A stretch of DNA of 9,562 bases from JBFWNZ01 sp050250795 (GTDB lineage: Bacteria > Pseudomonadota > Alphaproteobacteria > UBA8366): contig JBFWNZ010000137.1 in the NCBI GenBank assembly GCA_050250795.1, positions 1-9,562 on the forward strand, in the 5' to 3' direction. The notes under the pieces were generated by a model, which did no database searches, had not been told where the DNA came from, and saw only the letters and a program-made list of their open reading frames with translations. The position numbers were made by a program, and so were the translations under genes. Shown here one piece after another: positions 1 through 8,100 of the stretch (position 1 is the stretch's first letter; each line of letters starts with the position of its first letter).

Positions 1-237
1 GCTGTCGTTGCGGATGATGGCGAAGGCGAGTTCGGTCTCCTCCTCGTTCATGAGGTAGAGCGTGCCGCCATCCGCGTTGGGAATCCGCTTCGCCTCAAGC
101 AGGATCATCTCCCGCAGGCGATTGTGATCGCGCTCGGAGGACAGCGCGATACCGAGTTCGATGAGGCGCTGGAACATCGCCTCCCGCCCGGCGGCGGTTG
201 CCGTTCCATCCCCAGCCAATCCGGTCTGCCCCTGCAT
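1..237 (-). CDS. GAF-domain signalling protein, N-terminal fragment (runs off left edge)
   Basis: The first 79 residues are visible. The ATG at 237-235 is preceded by a good Shine-Dalgarno (GGAGAGG, about 3-6 nt upstream), which supports this start. After about 20 polar residues the sequence reads FQRLIELGIALSSERDHNR, then LLEAKRI, NADGGTLYL and AFAIIRNDS. This is the usual opening of a GAF domain as found at the N-terminus of HD-GYP phosphodiesterases and class III adenylate/guanylate cyclases in proteobacteria. GAF domains bind small ligands and tune an attached output domain. Here the output domain is outside the window, so the enzymatic activity is unknown. No signal peptide or membrane segment is visible, suggesting a cytoplasmic location. 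The gene points the same way as the secretion operon but is separated from it by 214 nt, so it may have its own promoter. Confidence is high for a real gene and good for GAF, but low for any specific output. Confidence 0.8.
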   Translation of the reverse strand, partial: MQGQTGLAGDGTATAAGREAMFQRLIELGIALSSERDHNRLREMILLEAKRIPNADGGTLYLMNEEETELAFAIIRNDS

Positions 238-451
238 TCACCTCTCCGTGCCGGCTGACGCGTGCCGCGCCGGCCCCTCCCGGGTCAACTCTAGCACGCC
301 CAGGCCGGAGGGAACCATGGGGCCGACGGACGTATACAACCATCCGCGGCGCAACCCATGCCCGAAACGGCTGCCCCCCGGCATCCGGTCGTTCCGAACG
401 GCGGGCACTGTGCCATGGCAGGACGGCATTGGCTATAAAATGAGCAACCTT
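238..451. other. Intergenic gap between adaptor gene and GAF gene
   Basis: This is a 214-nt non-coding gap. It must hold the 3' end of the secretion operon transcript and probably the promoter of the GAF gene. I see a perfect 10-bp palindrome TGCCATGGCA at 411-420 and two copies of the self-complementary GCCGGC (250-255 and 269-274). On the minus strand there is a TTGACC hexamer at 288-283 with no convincing -10 partner. No GC-rich stem followed by a U-run could be found, so no intrinsic terminator is called. Confidence 0.4.
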
Positions 452-1774
452 CTACCGCTCCTGCATGGCACGGTCGGCGGCGCCGATCAGCGGATCGAGA
501 AGGTATTCGAGCACCGTTCGCTGCCCGGTCTCGATCGCGCAGATCACCTGCATGCCGGGGAACAGGTCGTAGCGAAGGTCCCGCTTCTGGAAGTGGTCGC
601 CCTCGGTCTCGATCCGGACTTTGTAGTAGGCCACGTCCTTTTCCGTGACCAGCGTGTCCGGGCTGACGCGGACGACCTGCCCGTTGAGATGACCGAAGCG
701 GGGCGCGTCCGCGGAAGCCAGCCGGACCGTCGCCGTCTGGCCGCGCCGCACATAGCCGATGTCCTGCGGCGGCAGCTTCGCCTCCACGACCAGACGATCG
801 TCGGCCGGCACGATGTCCATGACCGTCGCCCCGGGCTGGACGACGCCGCCCTTGGTAAAGACATAGATGGACTTGATGATGCCGTCGACCGGCGCCCGCA
901 GAACGCTGCGGCGCAGGCTGTCGTCGAACTTCCGCAGGCGCTGGCTCAGTTCCTCGAAGGATCGCGTCGCTTCGTCGAGATCGGTGCTCGCCTCCTCCTG
1001 AAAGCGCGTCCGGACGGCGTCCATCTGCGCGCGCGCCTCGGCCAGCGCTGCCTCGACACGCGGCAGCGCCGCATTGTCCTCGGCGATCCTGCCGCGAAGA
1101 ACGGCCGCCTCCTTCAGGAGGTTCAGATGGACCATGCGGTTGGTCAGGTCGCGCTGGAGAAGCTGCTCGCTGATCCGGATCTGCTCGTCGAGCAGGCGCA
1201 ATGTCTGCTGATTGTTGGAAATCCGGGCCTTCACTTCCTCGATCTCGCGCTCGCGCTGCGTCATGGCATTGCGCTGGCTTTCGAGTTCGAAATTCAGACG
1301 GTTGCGCCGGACGTTGAACAGTTCCGACGCCTTCTTCACGAGGTCCGGATTGTCGCGGCGCAGCTCGGGCGGAAAGGTCGGCGCATCGCGGCCCGACACT
1401 TCCGCCTCCAGCCGTGCGATGTCCGAGCGCAACGCGACCAGCCGCAGGCCCAGCTCCTCGGCCTCGGCGCCGCTGCGCGTCGTCTCCAGTTCCAGCAGCG
1501 GCTGCCCCTCCTTCATCGCCTCGCCCTCGCCGACCAGAATCCCGGCGACGATGCCGCCCTCGAGATGCTGGACGCTCTTGACCTGGCTGGCCGGCACCAC
1601 CTCGCCCATGGCCGTGCTGACGACATCGAGATGGGCGAATGCCGCCCAGACGAAGAAGGCAATCGTCGTCACGGCGCACAGGACGAGAAACAGATGCGAG
1701 CGCGTGCCCGCCGCATGCGCCGGGTCCCAGGCCTCGCCCGCACGGGCGCGCAACTGCGCCAGCAGCGGCGTCAT
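452..1774 (-). CDS. HlyD-family periplasmic adaptor (membrane fusion protein) of a type I secretion system
   Basis: This 440-residue protein bridges the inner-membrane ABC transporter and the outer-membrane channel. A short cytoplasmic N-terminus is followed by one membrane segment (about residues 27-47, LFLVLCAVTTIAFFVWAAF). Next come the first lipoyl-like half motif (about 67-97, with HLEGGIV and GEGEAMKEGQPLLELE) and a long charged coiled-coil hairpin (about 103-290). The second lipoyl half follows (about 292-323, LRAPVDGII and VVQPGATVMDIVP), then a beta-barrel region and the family-typical C-terminus GMQVICAIETGQRTVLEYLL. The length is typical of HlyD/PrtE/LapC-type adaptors. The ATG at 1774 overlaps the TGA of the upstream ABC gene (ATGA), and a GGAGG at 1786-1782 sits 7 nt before it, so the start is well supported and translation is probably coupled. 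The stop is TAG. It is the last gene of the operon. Family assignment is secure; the substrate is inferred from the neighbouring adhesin gene. Confidence 0.95.
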   Translation of the reverse strand: MTPLLAQLRARAGEAWDPAHAAGTRSHLFLVLCAVTTIAFFVWAAFAHLDVVSTAMGEVVPASQVKSVQHLEGGIVAGILVGEGEAMKEGQPLLELETTRSGAEAEELGLRLVALRSDIARLEAEVSGRDAPTFPPELRRDNPDLVKKASELFNVRRNRLNFELESQRNAMTQREREIEEVKARISNNQQTLRLLDEQIRISEQLLQRDLTNRMVHLNLLKEAAVLRGRIAEDNAALPRVEAALAEARAQMDAVRTRFQEEASTDLDEATRSFEELSQRLRKFDDSLRRSVLRAPVDGIIKSIYVFTKGGVVQPGATVMDIVPADDRLVVEAKLPPQDIGYVRRGQTATVRLASADAPRFGHLNGQVVRVSPDTLVTEKDVAYYKVRIETEGDHFQKRDLRYDLFPGMQVICAIETGQRTVLEYLLDPLIGAADRAMQER

Positions 1775-3501
1775 GGCACCGCCTCCGCCGTCGGCGCAAC
1801 CGTCACCAGCCGCGGTACGGGCTTCGCATTCAGGTCGAGAACGAGGCGCGCGCCGCGCATGATGGTGGGATCGTGCGAGATCGCAACGATGGTGCGCCCC
1901 CGCCGCGCCAGATCGAGCAGCGCCGCATAGACGGCATTGCGGCCCTCGGCATCCAGACCCTCGGTCGGCTCGTCGAACACGACCAGTTGGCCGTCGCCGG
2001 TCAAGGCGCGCGCCAGGGCGAGCCGCCGCCGGTGGCCGACGGACAGGGTGAAACCGTTGTTGGTGATGGGCGTGTCGAGGCCCTTGGCGCTCTCGTCGAT
2101 GAAGGTGCCGAGGCCGGCGGCACGCACGACACGCTGTATCCCCTCTTCGTCCAGTTCCGGATTGGCGGCCAGAAGATTCTCGCGGATCGTGGCATCGATG
2201 AAACTCGGCTCCTGCGGCAGGTAGCAGACCTGACGGCGCCACCAGCCGGGCGCCATCTGCCGCAGGTCCACGCCATCGGCGAAAACCTGACCGCGCGTCG
2301 GATCGACAAGCCCGACCAGCATCCGCGCCAGCGTCGTCTTGCCGGCACCGTTGCGGCCGGTCACCACCAGCACCGACCCCGGCGCCAGCGACAGGTTGAG
2401 CGATTCGAAGAGCGGAGAGGACGATCCGGAAAAGGCGAAGGCGACGTCGCGCAGCTCGATCCGGCCCGAGTAATGGCGCAGCGCCGAGCCCTCGTCGGGT
2501 TCCAGTTCCAGCCGCGCCAGACCGCGCAGCCGGGCCAGGGCCTCATCGGCCTTGGCGAAGGTTTCCCCCAACTGGGCGAACCGGACGATCGGCCCCAGCG
2601 CACGCGCCGAAAGCAGGTTGGCGCCGATCATGGCGCCCACATCCAGATGGCCCTGCACCACCAGGATCGCGCCCACGGCGACGATCGCGACGCTCATCAG
2701 GGCCTGCGCGCTCTGCGTCACGGTCTGCGTCGTGCCCTGCCGCATGCCGAGATAACGACGCATGTCCTGCACCGCATCGACATAACGGTTCCAGGCGGTC
2801 ATCAGCAGAGGCGCCGCCCCGAAGGCGCGCACCGTATCGGAGGCCGTGCTGGCGGTGCCGACCAGCGTGTTGCCGGCCGCGGATATCTCGGTCATCCGCT
2901 TGCTGGAATCGCGCAGGCCGCGCTGCATGAAGGCGGAATAGAAACCGACGATCAGGATGAAGGCGAAGACGATGCCCGCGAGGGTCGGGCTCATGAGGCC
3001 CAGCGCAAACACGAATATGAGGGCGAAGGGAACGTCCAGCACCGCGGCGACGTTCGGCGCGCCATGCGCCTGCTCCACAAGGTCGAGGCCGCGCAGGGTC
3101 TCGCGACGCTCGCCGGAGGGAATGCGCGACAGCGCGGCGGTCCGCGCGGCGGTCATGATGCCGAAGGCGCCGACGGCAAGCTGCCGGTCCGGTTCGGCAC
3201 CGATGGTCCCTGCCAGACGCGCCCGCACATGCCGGAAGCCGAATTCCAGCGCAACCGCGATGAGAACGCCGCTGGTGAGCGTCGCAAGGGTGGCATCGAC
3301 GCCATAGGAGACGTAGCGGTTCAGGACCTGGGTGACGAACAGCGGCGATGCCAGGGCCAGCACATTCGCGAAGAGCGATGCGATCACCAGCTCTGCGGCC
3401 AGCGCCGGCCGCAAGCGCAGGCGGCGGAACAGTTCGGAATAAGCAGTCAGTAACACGGCCGGCAGAACTCCCCCCGGATTTCGGCCGGCGAAGTCTGCCA
3501 T
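1771..3501 (-). CDS. Type I secretion ABC transporter, permease fused to ATPase (PrtD-like layout)
   Basis: This 576-residue half-transporter would drive export of an unfolded substrate across the inner membrane. The N-terminal about 330 residues are a membrane domain with hydrophobic segments near 36-57, 71-88, 151-171, 172-192 and 268-295. The nucleotide-binding domain has Walker A GRNGAGKTT (382-390), Q-loop Gln430, Walker B LVVFDE with Asp510 and Glu511, and an H-loop ISHD with His543. The signature motif is LSVGH (486-490) instead of LSGGQ. There is no N-terminal C39 peptidase or peptidase-like domain: the membrane domain begins within about 35 residues, as in PrtD-type rather than HlyB/LapB-type transporters. 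The ATG at 3501 lies 15 nt after the TolC-like stop and has no clear Shine-Dalgarno. A GTG at 3456 follows a G-rich Shine-Dalgarno-like stretch (3475-3468) at 11 nt and would give 561 residues. The adaptor gene overlaps its 3' end. Confidence 0.94.
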   Translation of the reverse strand: MADFAGRNPGGVLPAVLLTAYSELFRRLRLRPALAAELVIASLFANVLALASPLFVTQVLNRYVSYGVDATLATLTSGVLIAVALEFGFRHVRARLAGTIGAEPDRQLAVGAFGIMTAARTAALSRIPSGERRETLRGLDLVEQAHGAPNVAAVLDVPFALIFVFALGLMSPTLAGIVFAFILIVGFYSAFMQRGLRDSSKRMTEISAAGNTLVGTASTASDTVRAFGAAPLLMTAWNRYVDAVQDMRRYLGMRQGTTQTVTQSAQALMSVAIVAVGAILVVQGHLDVGAMIGANLLSARALGPIVRFAQLGETFAKADEALARLRGLARLELEPDEGSALRHYSGRIELRDVAFAFSGSSSPLFESLNLSLAPGSVLVVTGRNGAGKTTLARMLVGLVDPTRGQVFADGVDLRQMAPGWWRRQVCYLPQEPSFIDATIRENLLAANPELDEEGIQRVVRAAGLGTFIDESAKGLDTPITNNGFTLSVGHRRRLALARALTGDGQLVVFDEPTEGLDAEGRNAVYAALLDLARRGRTIVAISHDPTIMRGARLVLDLNAKPVPRLVTVAPTAEAVP

Positions 3502-3516
3502 GCGGCGGCCGCGTTG

Positions 3517-4851
3517 TCAGGGGCCGCCTTTCACCACTTCGGGCTCAAGCTGCCCCAGCACGCCGAGCAGGTTGTAAGCCGCGATCAGCACGTCGGTTTC
3601 CGCCGACACCGCATCGCTCTGCGCATTGATAAGCGAGGTCTCTCCCTGGAGCACGTCGATCAGCGAACGCTGCCCGAGCGTGCGTTCCTGGCGGGCGAGG
3701 TCCAGAAACGCACCGGCGATCTGGGCCTGGAGGTTAAGGGATTCCGCGGTCCGCCGTGCTGTGTCGAACTGCTGCCAGGCGTTGCGCGTCGCCTCCTCGA
3801 CCCGGCGCGCCACGTCCTGGACAGTTCGCGCCGCGGCAACATGATCGGCCTGCGACGCCCGCAACGTGTTGATGGCGGTCAGGCCCAGGTTGAACTGCCA
3901 GCGCAGTTCGACCTTGGCGATGGATTCGTTCTGCTTGCCGATGGTGCCGGCGACATTGCGCTTGCGGTTGTGCTCGCCGATGGCCTGAAGCGTGGGCGCG
4001 AACTCGCGGCTCTCGGTTTCATTGATCGATTCATCGGCGATGGTGGCATCGATCCGCGCCAGCTGGATGTCCGGATTGGCCTGCAGCGCCAGCGCAATCG
4101 CATGCTCCAGCGTATCCGGCAGCAGAGCTGCCGGCAGCGGAACGGTCTCAAGATTCTTGATGTCGGTCGGTTCATAACCGAACACGGCGCGGTACCGGTT
4201 GAGCGCCTGAATGACCGCGCCTTCGGTCTGGATGTGGCGTGCCTGGGCGCCGGCCAACTGGGTCTTGGCCTGCAGAACGTCGGTAGACAGGCCCGCTCCC
4301 TGCTCGACACGCGCCTCCTCAAGACCGGTCTGCCGGCGGATATTCTCCTCCGACTGGCGGGCGAAGTCGCGAACCTCGACCGACCGCCGCACATTCAGGA
4401 AGGCGGTGACGCCTTCGAGGACCACGGCCTGCCGCGCCTGCAACAGGCGCGCGCGGGCCCCCTCCAACTGAAGGCGGGCCTTCTCGATGACGGAATTCGT
4501 CGCGCCGAAATCCCAGAGCAACTGGGTCAGGCGCAGATTCGTCTCGCCGAAGCTGGTGTTCGTATCCTCGGCCGTCGGCTTCTGCTGCTTCTCGCGTCCG
4601 AAGCCATGGGTCGCTTCGAACTCGGGATACCACCCTCCCCACGCACTCCTGGCGCGCTGCTCCGCGGCGTCGACGCCGGCACGCGCCGCAGCGACGCGAT
4701 CATGTTCCTGGATCAGCGAAGGAAGAAGCGTCGAAACCGAAACCCCATCCGGCGGCGCCTGGGCAAGCGCCAGCGCCGCATGCCCCAAAACGACAAGGCA
4801 CACGCTCGCGGCCCAACTGCGTCTGGCCGTGGTCCCCACTGGCGTTTTCAA
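3517..4851 (-). CDS. TolC-family outer-membrane channel protein of the type I secretion system
   Basis: This protein of about 444 residues forms the trimeric outer-membrane exit duct. An N-terminal signal peptide (hydrophobic core WAASVCLVVLGHAALALA, likely cleavage after ALA near residue 30) is followed by two internally related halves of long alpha helices. Typical outer-membrane efflux protein phrases are visible, such as LTQLLWDFG near 108-116, VLEGVTAFLNV near 144-154, GLSTDVLQAKTQLA near 187-200, and RTLGQRSLIDVLQGE near 390-404 in the second half. The length is normal for the family. The start is uncertain: the frame opens with a TTG at 4851 that has AGGGG directly adjacent to it, which is too close. 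A GTG at 4839 has the same AGGGG 12 nt upstream and still keeps the signal peptide. No in-frame ATG lies between the upstream TAA and these codons. It is the first gene of the operon, divergent from the giant adhesin gene. Confidence 0.94.
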   Translation of the reverse strand: MKTPVGTTARRSWAASVCLVVLGHAALALAQAPPDGVSVSTLLPSLIQEHDRVAAARAGVDAAEQRARSAWGGWYPEFEATHGFGREKQQKPTAEDTNTSFGETNLRLTQLLWDFGATNSVIEKARLQLEGARARLLQARQAVVLEGVTAFLNVRRSVEVRDFARQSEENIRRQTGLEEARVEQGAGLSTDVLQAKTQLAGAQARHIQTEGAVIQALNRYRAVFGYEPTDIKNLETVPLPAALLPDTLEHAIALALQANPDIQLARIDATIADESINETESREFAPTLQAIGEHNRKRNVAGTIGKQNESIAKVELRWQFNLGLTAINTLRASQADHVAAARTVQDVARRVEEATRNAWQQFDTARRTAESLNLQAQIAGAFLDLARQERTLGQRSLIDVLQGETSLINAQSDAVSAETDVLIAAYNLLGVLGQLEPEVVKGGP

Positions 4852-4887
4852 CCCCTGCCGATAGCGATCACGTGGTTAAATACCGCA

Positions 4888-4902
4888 CCGCATACTTTGC
4901 GG
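4888..4902. promoter_or_regulatory. Perfect inverted repeat, candidate operator
   Basis: The sequence CCGCATACTTTGCGG has two perfect 5-bp arms (CCGCA and TGCGG) around a 5-nt spacer. It lies 36-51 nt upstream of the TolC-like start, a position where a regulator could act on the minus-strand promoter. A dyad of this size can occur by chance, so operator function is a guess. Confidence 0.3.
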
Positions 4903-4907
4903 CTGTT

Positions 4908-4928
4908 CCATATTACTATGCCCATATT
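4908..4928. repeat. Short direct repeat CCATATT, 14-nt period
   Basis: CCATATT occurs at 4908-4914 and again at 4922-4928. It stands out because AT-rich heptamers are rare in this GC-rich window. It may be part of a regulator-binding site or simply part of the AT-rich promoter region. Confidence 0.25.
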
Positions 4929-5029
4929 GTGTTGAAAGCCGATTGCAACGCAACATCTTGCTTTCGACATGACGCGAATTCTTCGGCGAAAGCCGGAGAG
5001 AAAATGCTCGCGATTTATCGAAAAATTTA

Positions 5030-5035
5030 TATAAT
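5030..5035 (+). promoter_or_regulatory. Candidate -10 element (TATAAT) for the adhesin gene
   Basis: An exact match to the sigma-70 -10 consensus lies in the most AT-rich stretch of the window, about 100 nt upstream of the proposed adhesin start. No good -35 hexamer lies 16-18 nt upstream (the sequence there is CTCGCG-like) and there is no TGn extension. Transcription would therefore need an activator, or the match is coincidental. It overlaps the short reading frame that begins at 5004. Confidence 0.35.
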
Positions 5036-5122
5036 TCTTGGCTTCATGATGGTCGCATTCTGTGCGGCCTTCGGTCGGGCGGGGATTCCGGTACCCGCGG
5101 TGGGTATCGGGCCGATCGGTTC

Positions 5123-5130
5123 GGGGAGGG
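5123..5130 (+). promoter_or_regulatory. Strong ribosome binding site that decides a TTG start
   Basis: GGGGAGGG is followed after 7 nt by TTG at 5138, in frame with the adhesin. No ATG or GTG lies in this frame between about 4979 and 5138. The spacing and strength of this site are the main reason for choosing the TTG start. Confidence 0.6.
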
Positions 5131-5137
5131 TGGCGTC

Positions 5138-8100
5138 TTGGCAACACCTGACGGCACAACGGTCGTTGGCACGGCCGGGCATTCCGGTACTTCGACGGGC
5201 AGCGCCAGCAGCGGGTCGACGGCCGGCGGATCGAAGGGCGAGACCAGCCTCGACTCGCTGGTCCGCGCCTTCTACGACGCCATCGCAAGCACCGATCCCG
5301 CTGCGGTCCGCACCAGCGCCGATGCGCTGATCGACATCAAGACCGGCGAAGCGTTGGCCGACGGGATGCCGCCGAATCTCGCGAAGCAGGCGGCAGAGAG
5401 CTATGTCGCGGAACTGCTGCGCGGCCTGTCCTCCGGGCTGCCGATCGAAGTGGCGATGCAATCCGCCGACAATGCCTATGCCGGCGCGGTCGCGGCGGCC
5501 CAGGCCCAGATGGACGCCGCCGCCGGCGACAACGCGGTCACCGACCTGATTCAGGCGATGGCCTCGGGCAAGGGCATCGACGATGCCGTCGATCACGCCC
5601 ATGGGTCGCAAGACAATGACAGCGCCGACGCCTCTGCGAAAGCCGCCCAGGATGCGTTCATCCAGGGGCTTACGGAAGCGCTGGCCGACGGCCTTAAGGG
5701 CGACGCGGCCATCGCGTTTGCCGCCGAGCGGGCGACCGCCGTCCTGGAGGCGTCGCAGGGCGACAGCAGCGCGGATGCGCTGATGCAGGCCCTGTCGAGC
5801 GGCGAAGGCGTCGAAGCGACGATGGCCCGCCTGATGGGCGACACGACCCAGGGCATGGACCCGGCAGCGGCCGCGGCGGCGCGTGCCGCCTTCCAGCGCG
5901 GTCTGGCCCAGGCGCTCGATCACGGCAGCCAGGCGGAGAGCGCGCTGTCGGATGCGGCGACGATCTCGAACACAGCCGCCAGCGTATCGACGGCGATGCC
6001 GGCCGATCCGGCCTGGGCGCTGGCCAGCGGTGCGAATGTCGATTCGATCATCCAGCAGATCGTCGGCACCGACGGAATGACCCCGGACCAAATCGCGGCC
6101 GCGACGCGGGCGTTCCAGGACACATTGTCGTCCTCGCTCGCCGCCGGCAGTTCCGCGGATCAGGCGATGCGCTCGGCGGAGAACGCGGCAAGCACGGCGT
6201 CGTCCGCGGCCGACGCCTCCGGCGGCGATCCCCTGCTGCAAGCCCTGGCAAACGGCCAGAACATCGGACAGGTTGTCGGCAATTCGGCTTTTGCCAACGC
6301 GATGGCGGACGCGCTTTCGCAGGGGGCGGGCCTCGCCGCCGCAACGCAGGCCGGCAATGCCGCCGCCAGCACGGCGCAAACCCTTGGCGACAGCGGCACC
6401 TCCGACCTCCTGACCGCGATGGCCACCGGCCAGGACGTTCAGCAGGCGATCAACACCGCGATGGGCGGCGGCGGGTCGGCGGATGCCACGCGCGCCTTCG
6501 AGGCGTCGCTGGGCAACAATATGGCGGCCGGGTCGTCTGCCAACGATGCGATGCAGACGGCATCGGCGGCCTCGAACACGGCAGGCGCCCTGTCCGGCCA
6601 GGGCAGCAGCGGCCTGAACGCCATTGCCAGCGGCAACACGGGGCCCGCCGGCGGCTCGACCGGCGGCAACACACAGACCGCGAGCGACAACAGCGGCGAT
6701 GACGGCCTGGACATGGACGCGATCGCCGCGGCCATCGCCCGCACGGAAACGGCGGCGGGCGGCAACACGGGCCAGGGCGGCAGCGGCAGTTCGAGCAATT
6801 CCGGCAGCAGCGGCGGCAGCTCGGGCAGCGGCAGTTCCGGCGGCTACAGCTACAGCAATCCCTTCACCAGCGGCGGCAGCACCGGCCCGCTTAGCGGCGG
6901 CGGCGGCAACGATCCGCTGTACACGCCGCCCAGCAGCGGATCGACCGGCAGTTCCTCCGGCAGCAGCGGTTCGAGCAGCAGCAGCAGCAGCAACACGACG
7001 GCACCGGCGAACATCGCGCCGACCGCCACGGCCGACAACGCAACCGGCCATGAGAACCAGATTCTCACGATTCCGATTCTCGGCAACGATTCCGATCCCG
7101 ACGGTTCCGGCGTCTCGCTGGTCAGCGCCACGCTCGTCTCGGGAACGGGAACGATCCAGACCCCCGGCGGGCAGCTCGTCTACGATCCCGGCACGACCTA
7201 CGACTATCTGGACGACGGCGACACCGCGACCGTCACGGTCCGCTACGTCATCCAGGATTCCGCCGGCGCCCAGGCCTCGACGACGGCGACCATCCTCGTC
7301 ACCGGCACCAACGACGCCCCGGTCGTCGCGCTGGCGGCCATCGCCGAGGACGAGGACGTCACGATCGACTTCTCGGCGGCGCAGTTCAGCGGCCTGTTCA
7401 GCGATGTCGATGCCAACGACACGCTGGTGAAGATACAGATCACGACGTTGCCGACGCAGGGCACCCTGCAACTGCGCGGCGTGGACGTGACGCTTAACCA
7501 GGAGATCGCGACCGCGGACCTGGACGGCCTGACCTATGTCCCGGGCACGCACAATAACGGTTCCGACAGCTTCGAGTGGAAGGGCAGCGACGGCACGGTC
7601 TATTCGGCCGACGCGGCACGCTTCGACCTGACGCTCGGCCCCGTGAACGACGCACCGACGGTGTCCGACCCGACCGTGGCGCCCGTCGTCAACGAAGACA
7701 GCGGCATCCTGATCGGCGGCATCTCCATCGACGATGTCGACGCGGCCGAGGGCGACGGAATCGTCACCGTCACCTTCGCGGTGGACAAGGGCAGCGTCGC
7801 CATCTCGACGGGGATCCCCGGCGGCATCACGCCTGACGACATACAGGCCGGCGAAAACGGAACGGGCTCGGTCACGGTCACGGCCTCGCTGGCAGCGATC
7901 CGCGCCACGCTGGCCGACGCAGAGGGCCTCAGCTATCGCACCGCGCCCGGCGACGATACCGACGCGGCCCTGACCATCACCGTGGACGACCGCGGCAACT
8001 CAGGCTCCGGCGGCCCGCTGACGACGACCAAGGTCATTCCCATCGACGTGGTCCCGGTCAGCGATCCTCCGGTCCTGACCACCGACTATGCGCCGCTCGC

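Larger units (their letters stand above)
4852..5137. promoter_or_regulatory. Divergent intergenic regulatory region
   Basis: This 286-nt gap separates the divergent secretion operon and adhesin gene and should carry both promoters. Base composition is unlike the rest of the window: the stretch 5013-5040 is almost all A and T, and 4905-4930 is also AT-rich. Visible elements are a dyad at 4888-4902, a short direct repeat at 4908-4928, a perfect TATAAT at 5030-5035, and a strong Shine-Dalgarno at 5123-5130. For the minus strand, TTTCAA (4938-4933) and TAATAT at 16-nt spacing form a weak promoter-like pair. Sharing one regulatory region would allow the exporter and its cargo to be expressed together. 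No regulator can be named from the sequence. Confidence 0.6.

Noticed and set aside
434..439. TATAAA-like -10 on the plus strand downstream of the adaptor stop
   Set aside because: No -35 partner, and it would read into the antisense of the adaptor gene.
380..451. Possible intrinsic terminator after the adaptor gene
   Set aside because: Only short palindromes such as TGCCATGGCA (411-420), with no long GC stem and no U-run on the minus strand.
161..1930. Long plus-strand open frame opposite the adaptor gene and the ABC 3' end
   Set aside because: Antisense shadow of GC-rich coding sequence: Arg/Ala/Gly/His-rich translation with no domain pattern, while the minus strand encodes a clear HlyD-family protein.
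1639..3453. Long plus-strand open frame opposite the ABC transporter gene
   Set aside because: Very His/Arg/Gln-rich with no recognisable motifs; it mirrors the well-supported ABC gene.
3514..4935. Long plus-strand open frame opposite the TolC-like gene
   Set aside because: Antisense shadow; the minus strand carries the signal peptide and outer-membrane efflux protein motifs.
5027..7552. 841-codon minus-strand open frame opposite the adhesin N-terminal half
   Set aside because: Arg/Gly/Ala-rich low-information translation caused by GC-rich codons of the adhesin. The plus strand has the repeat pattern and domain content.
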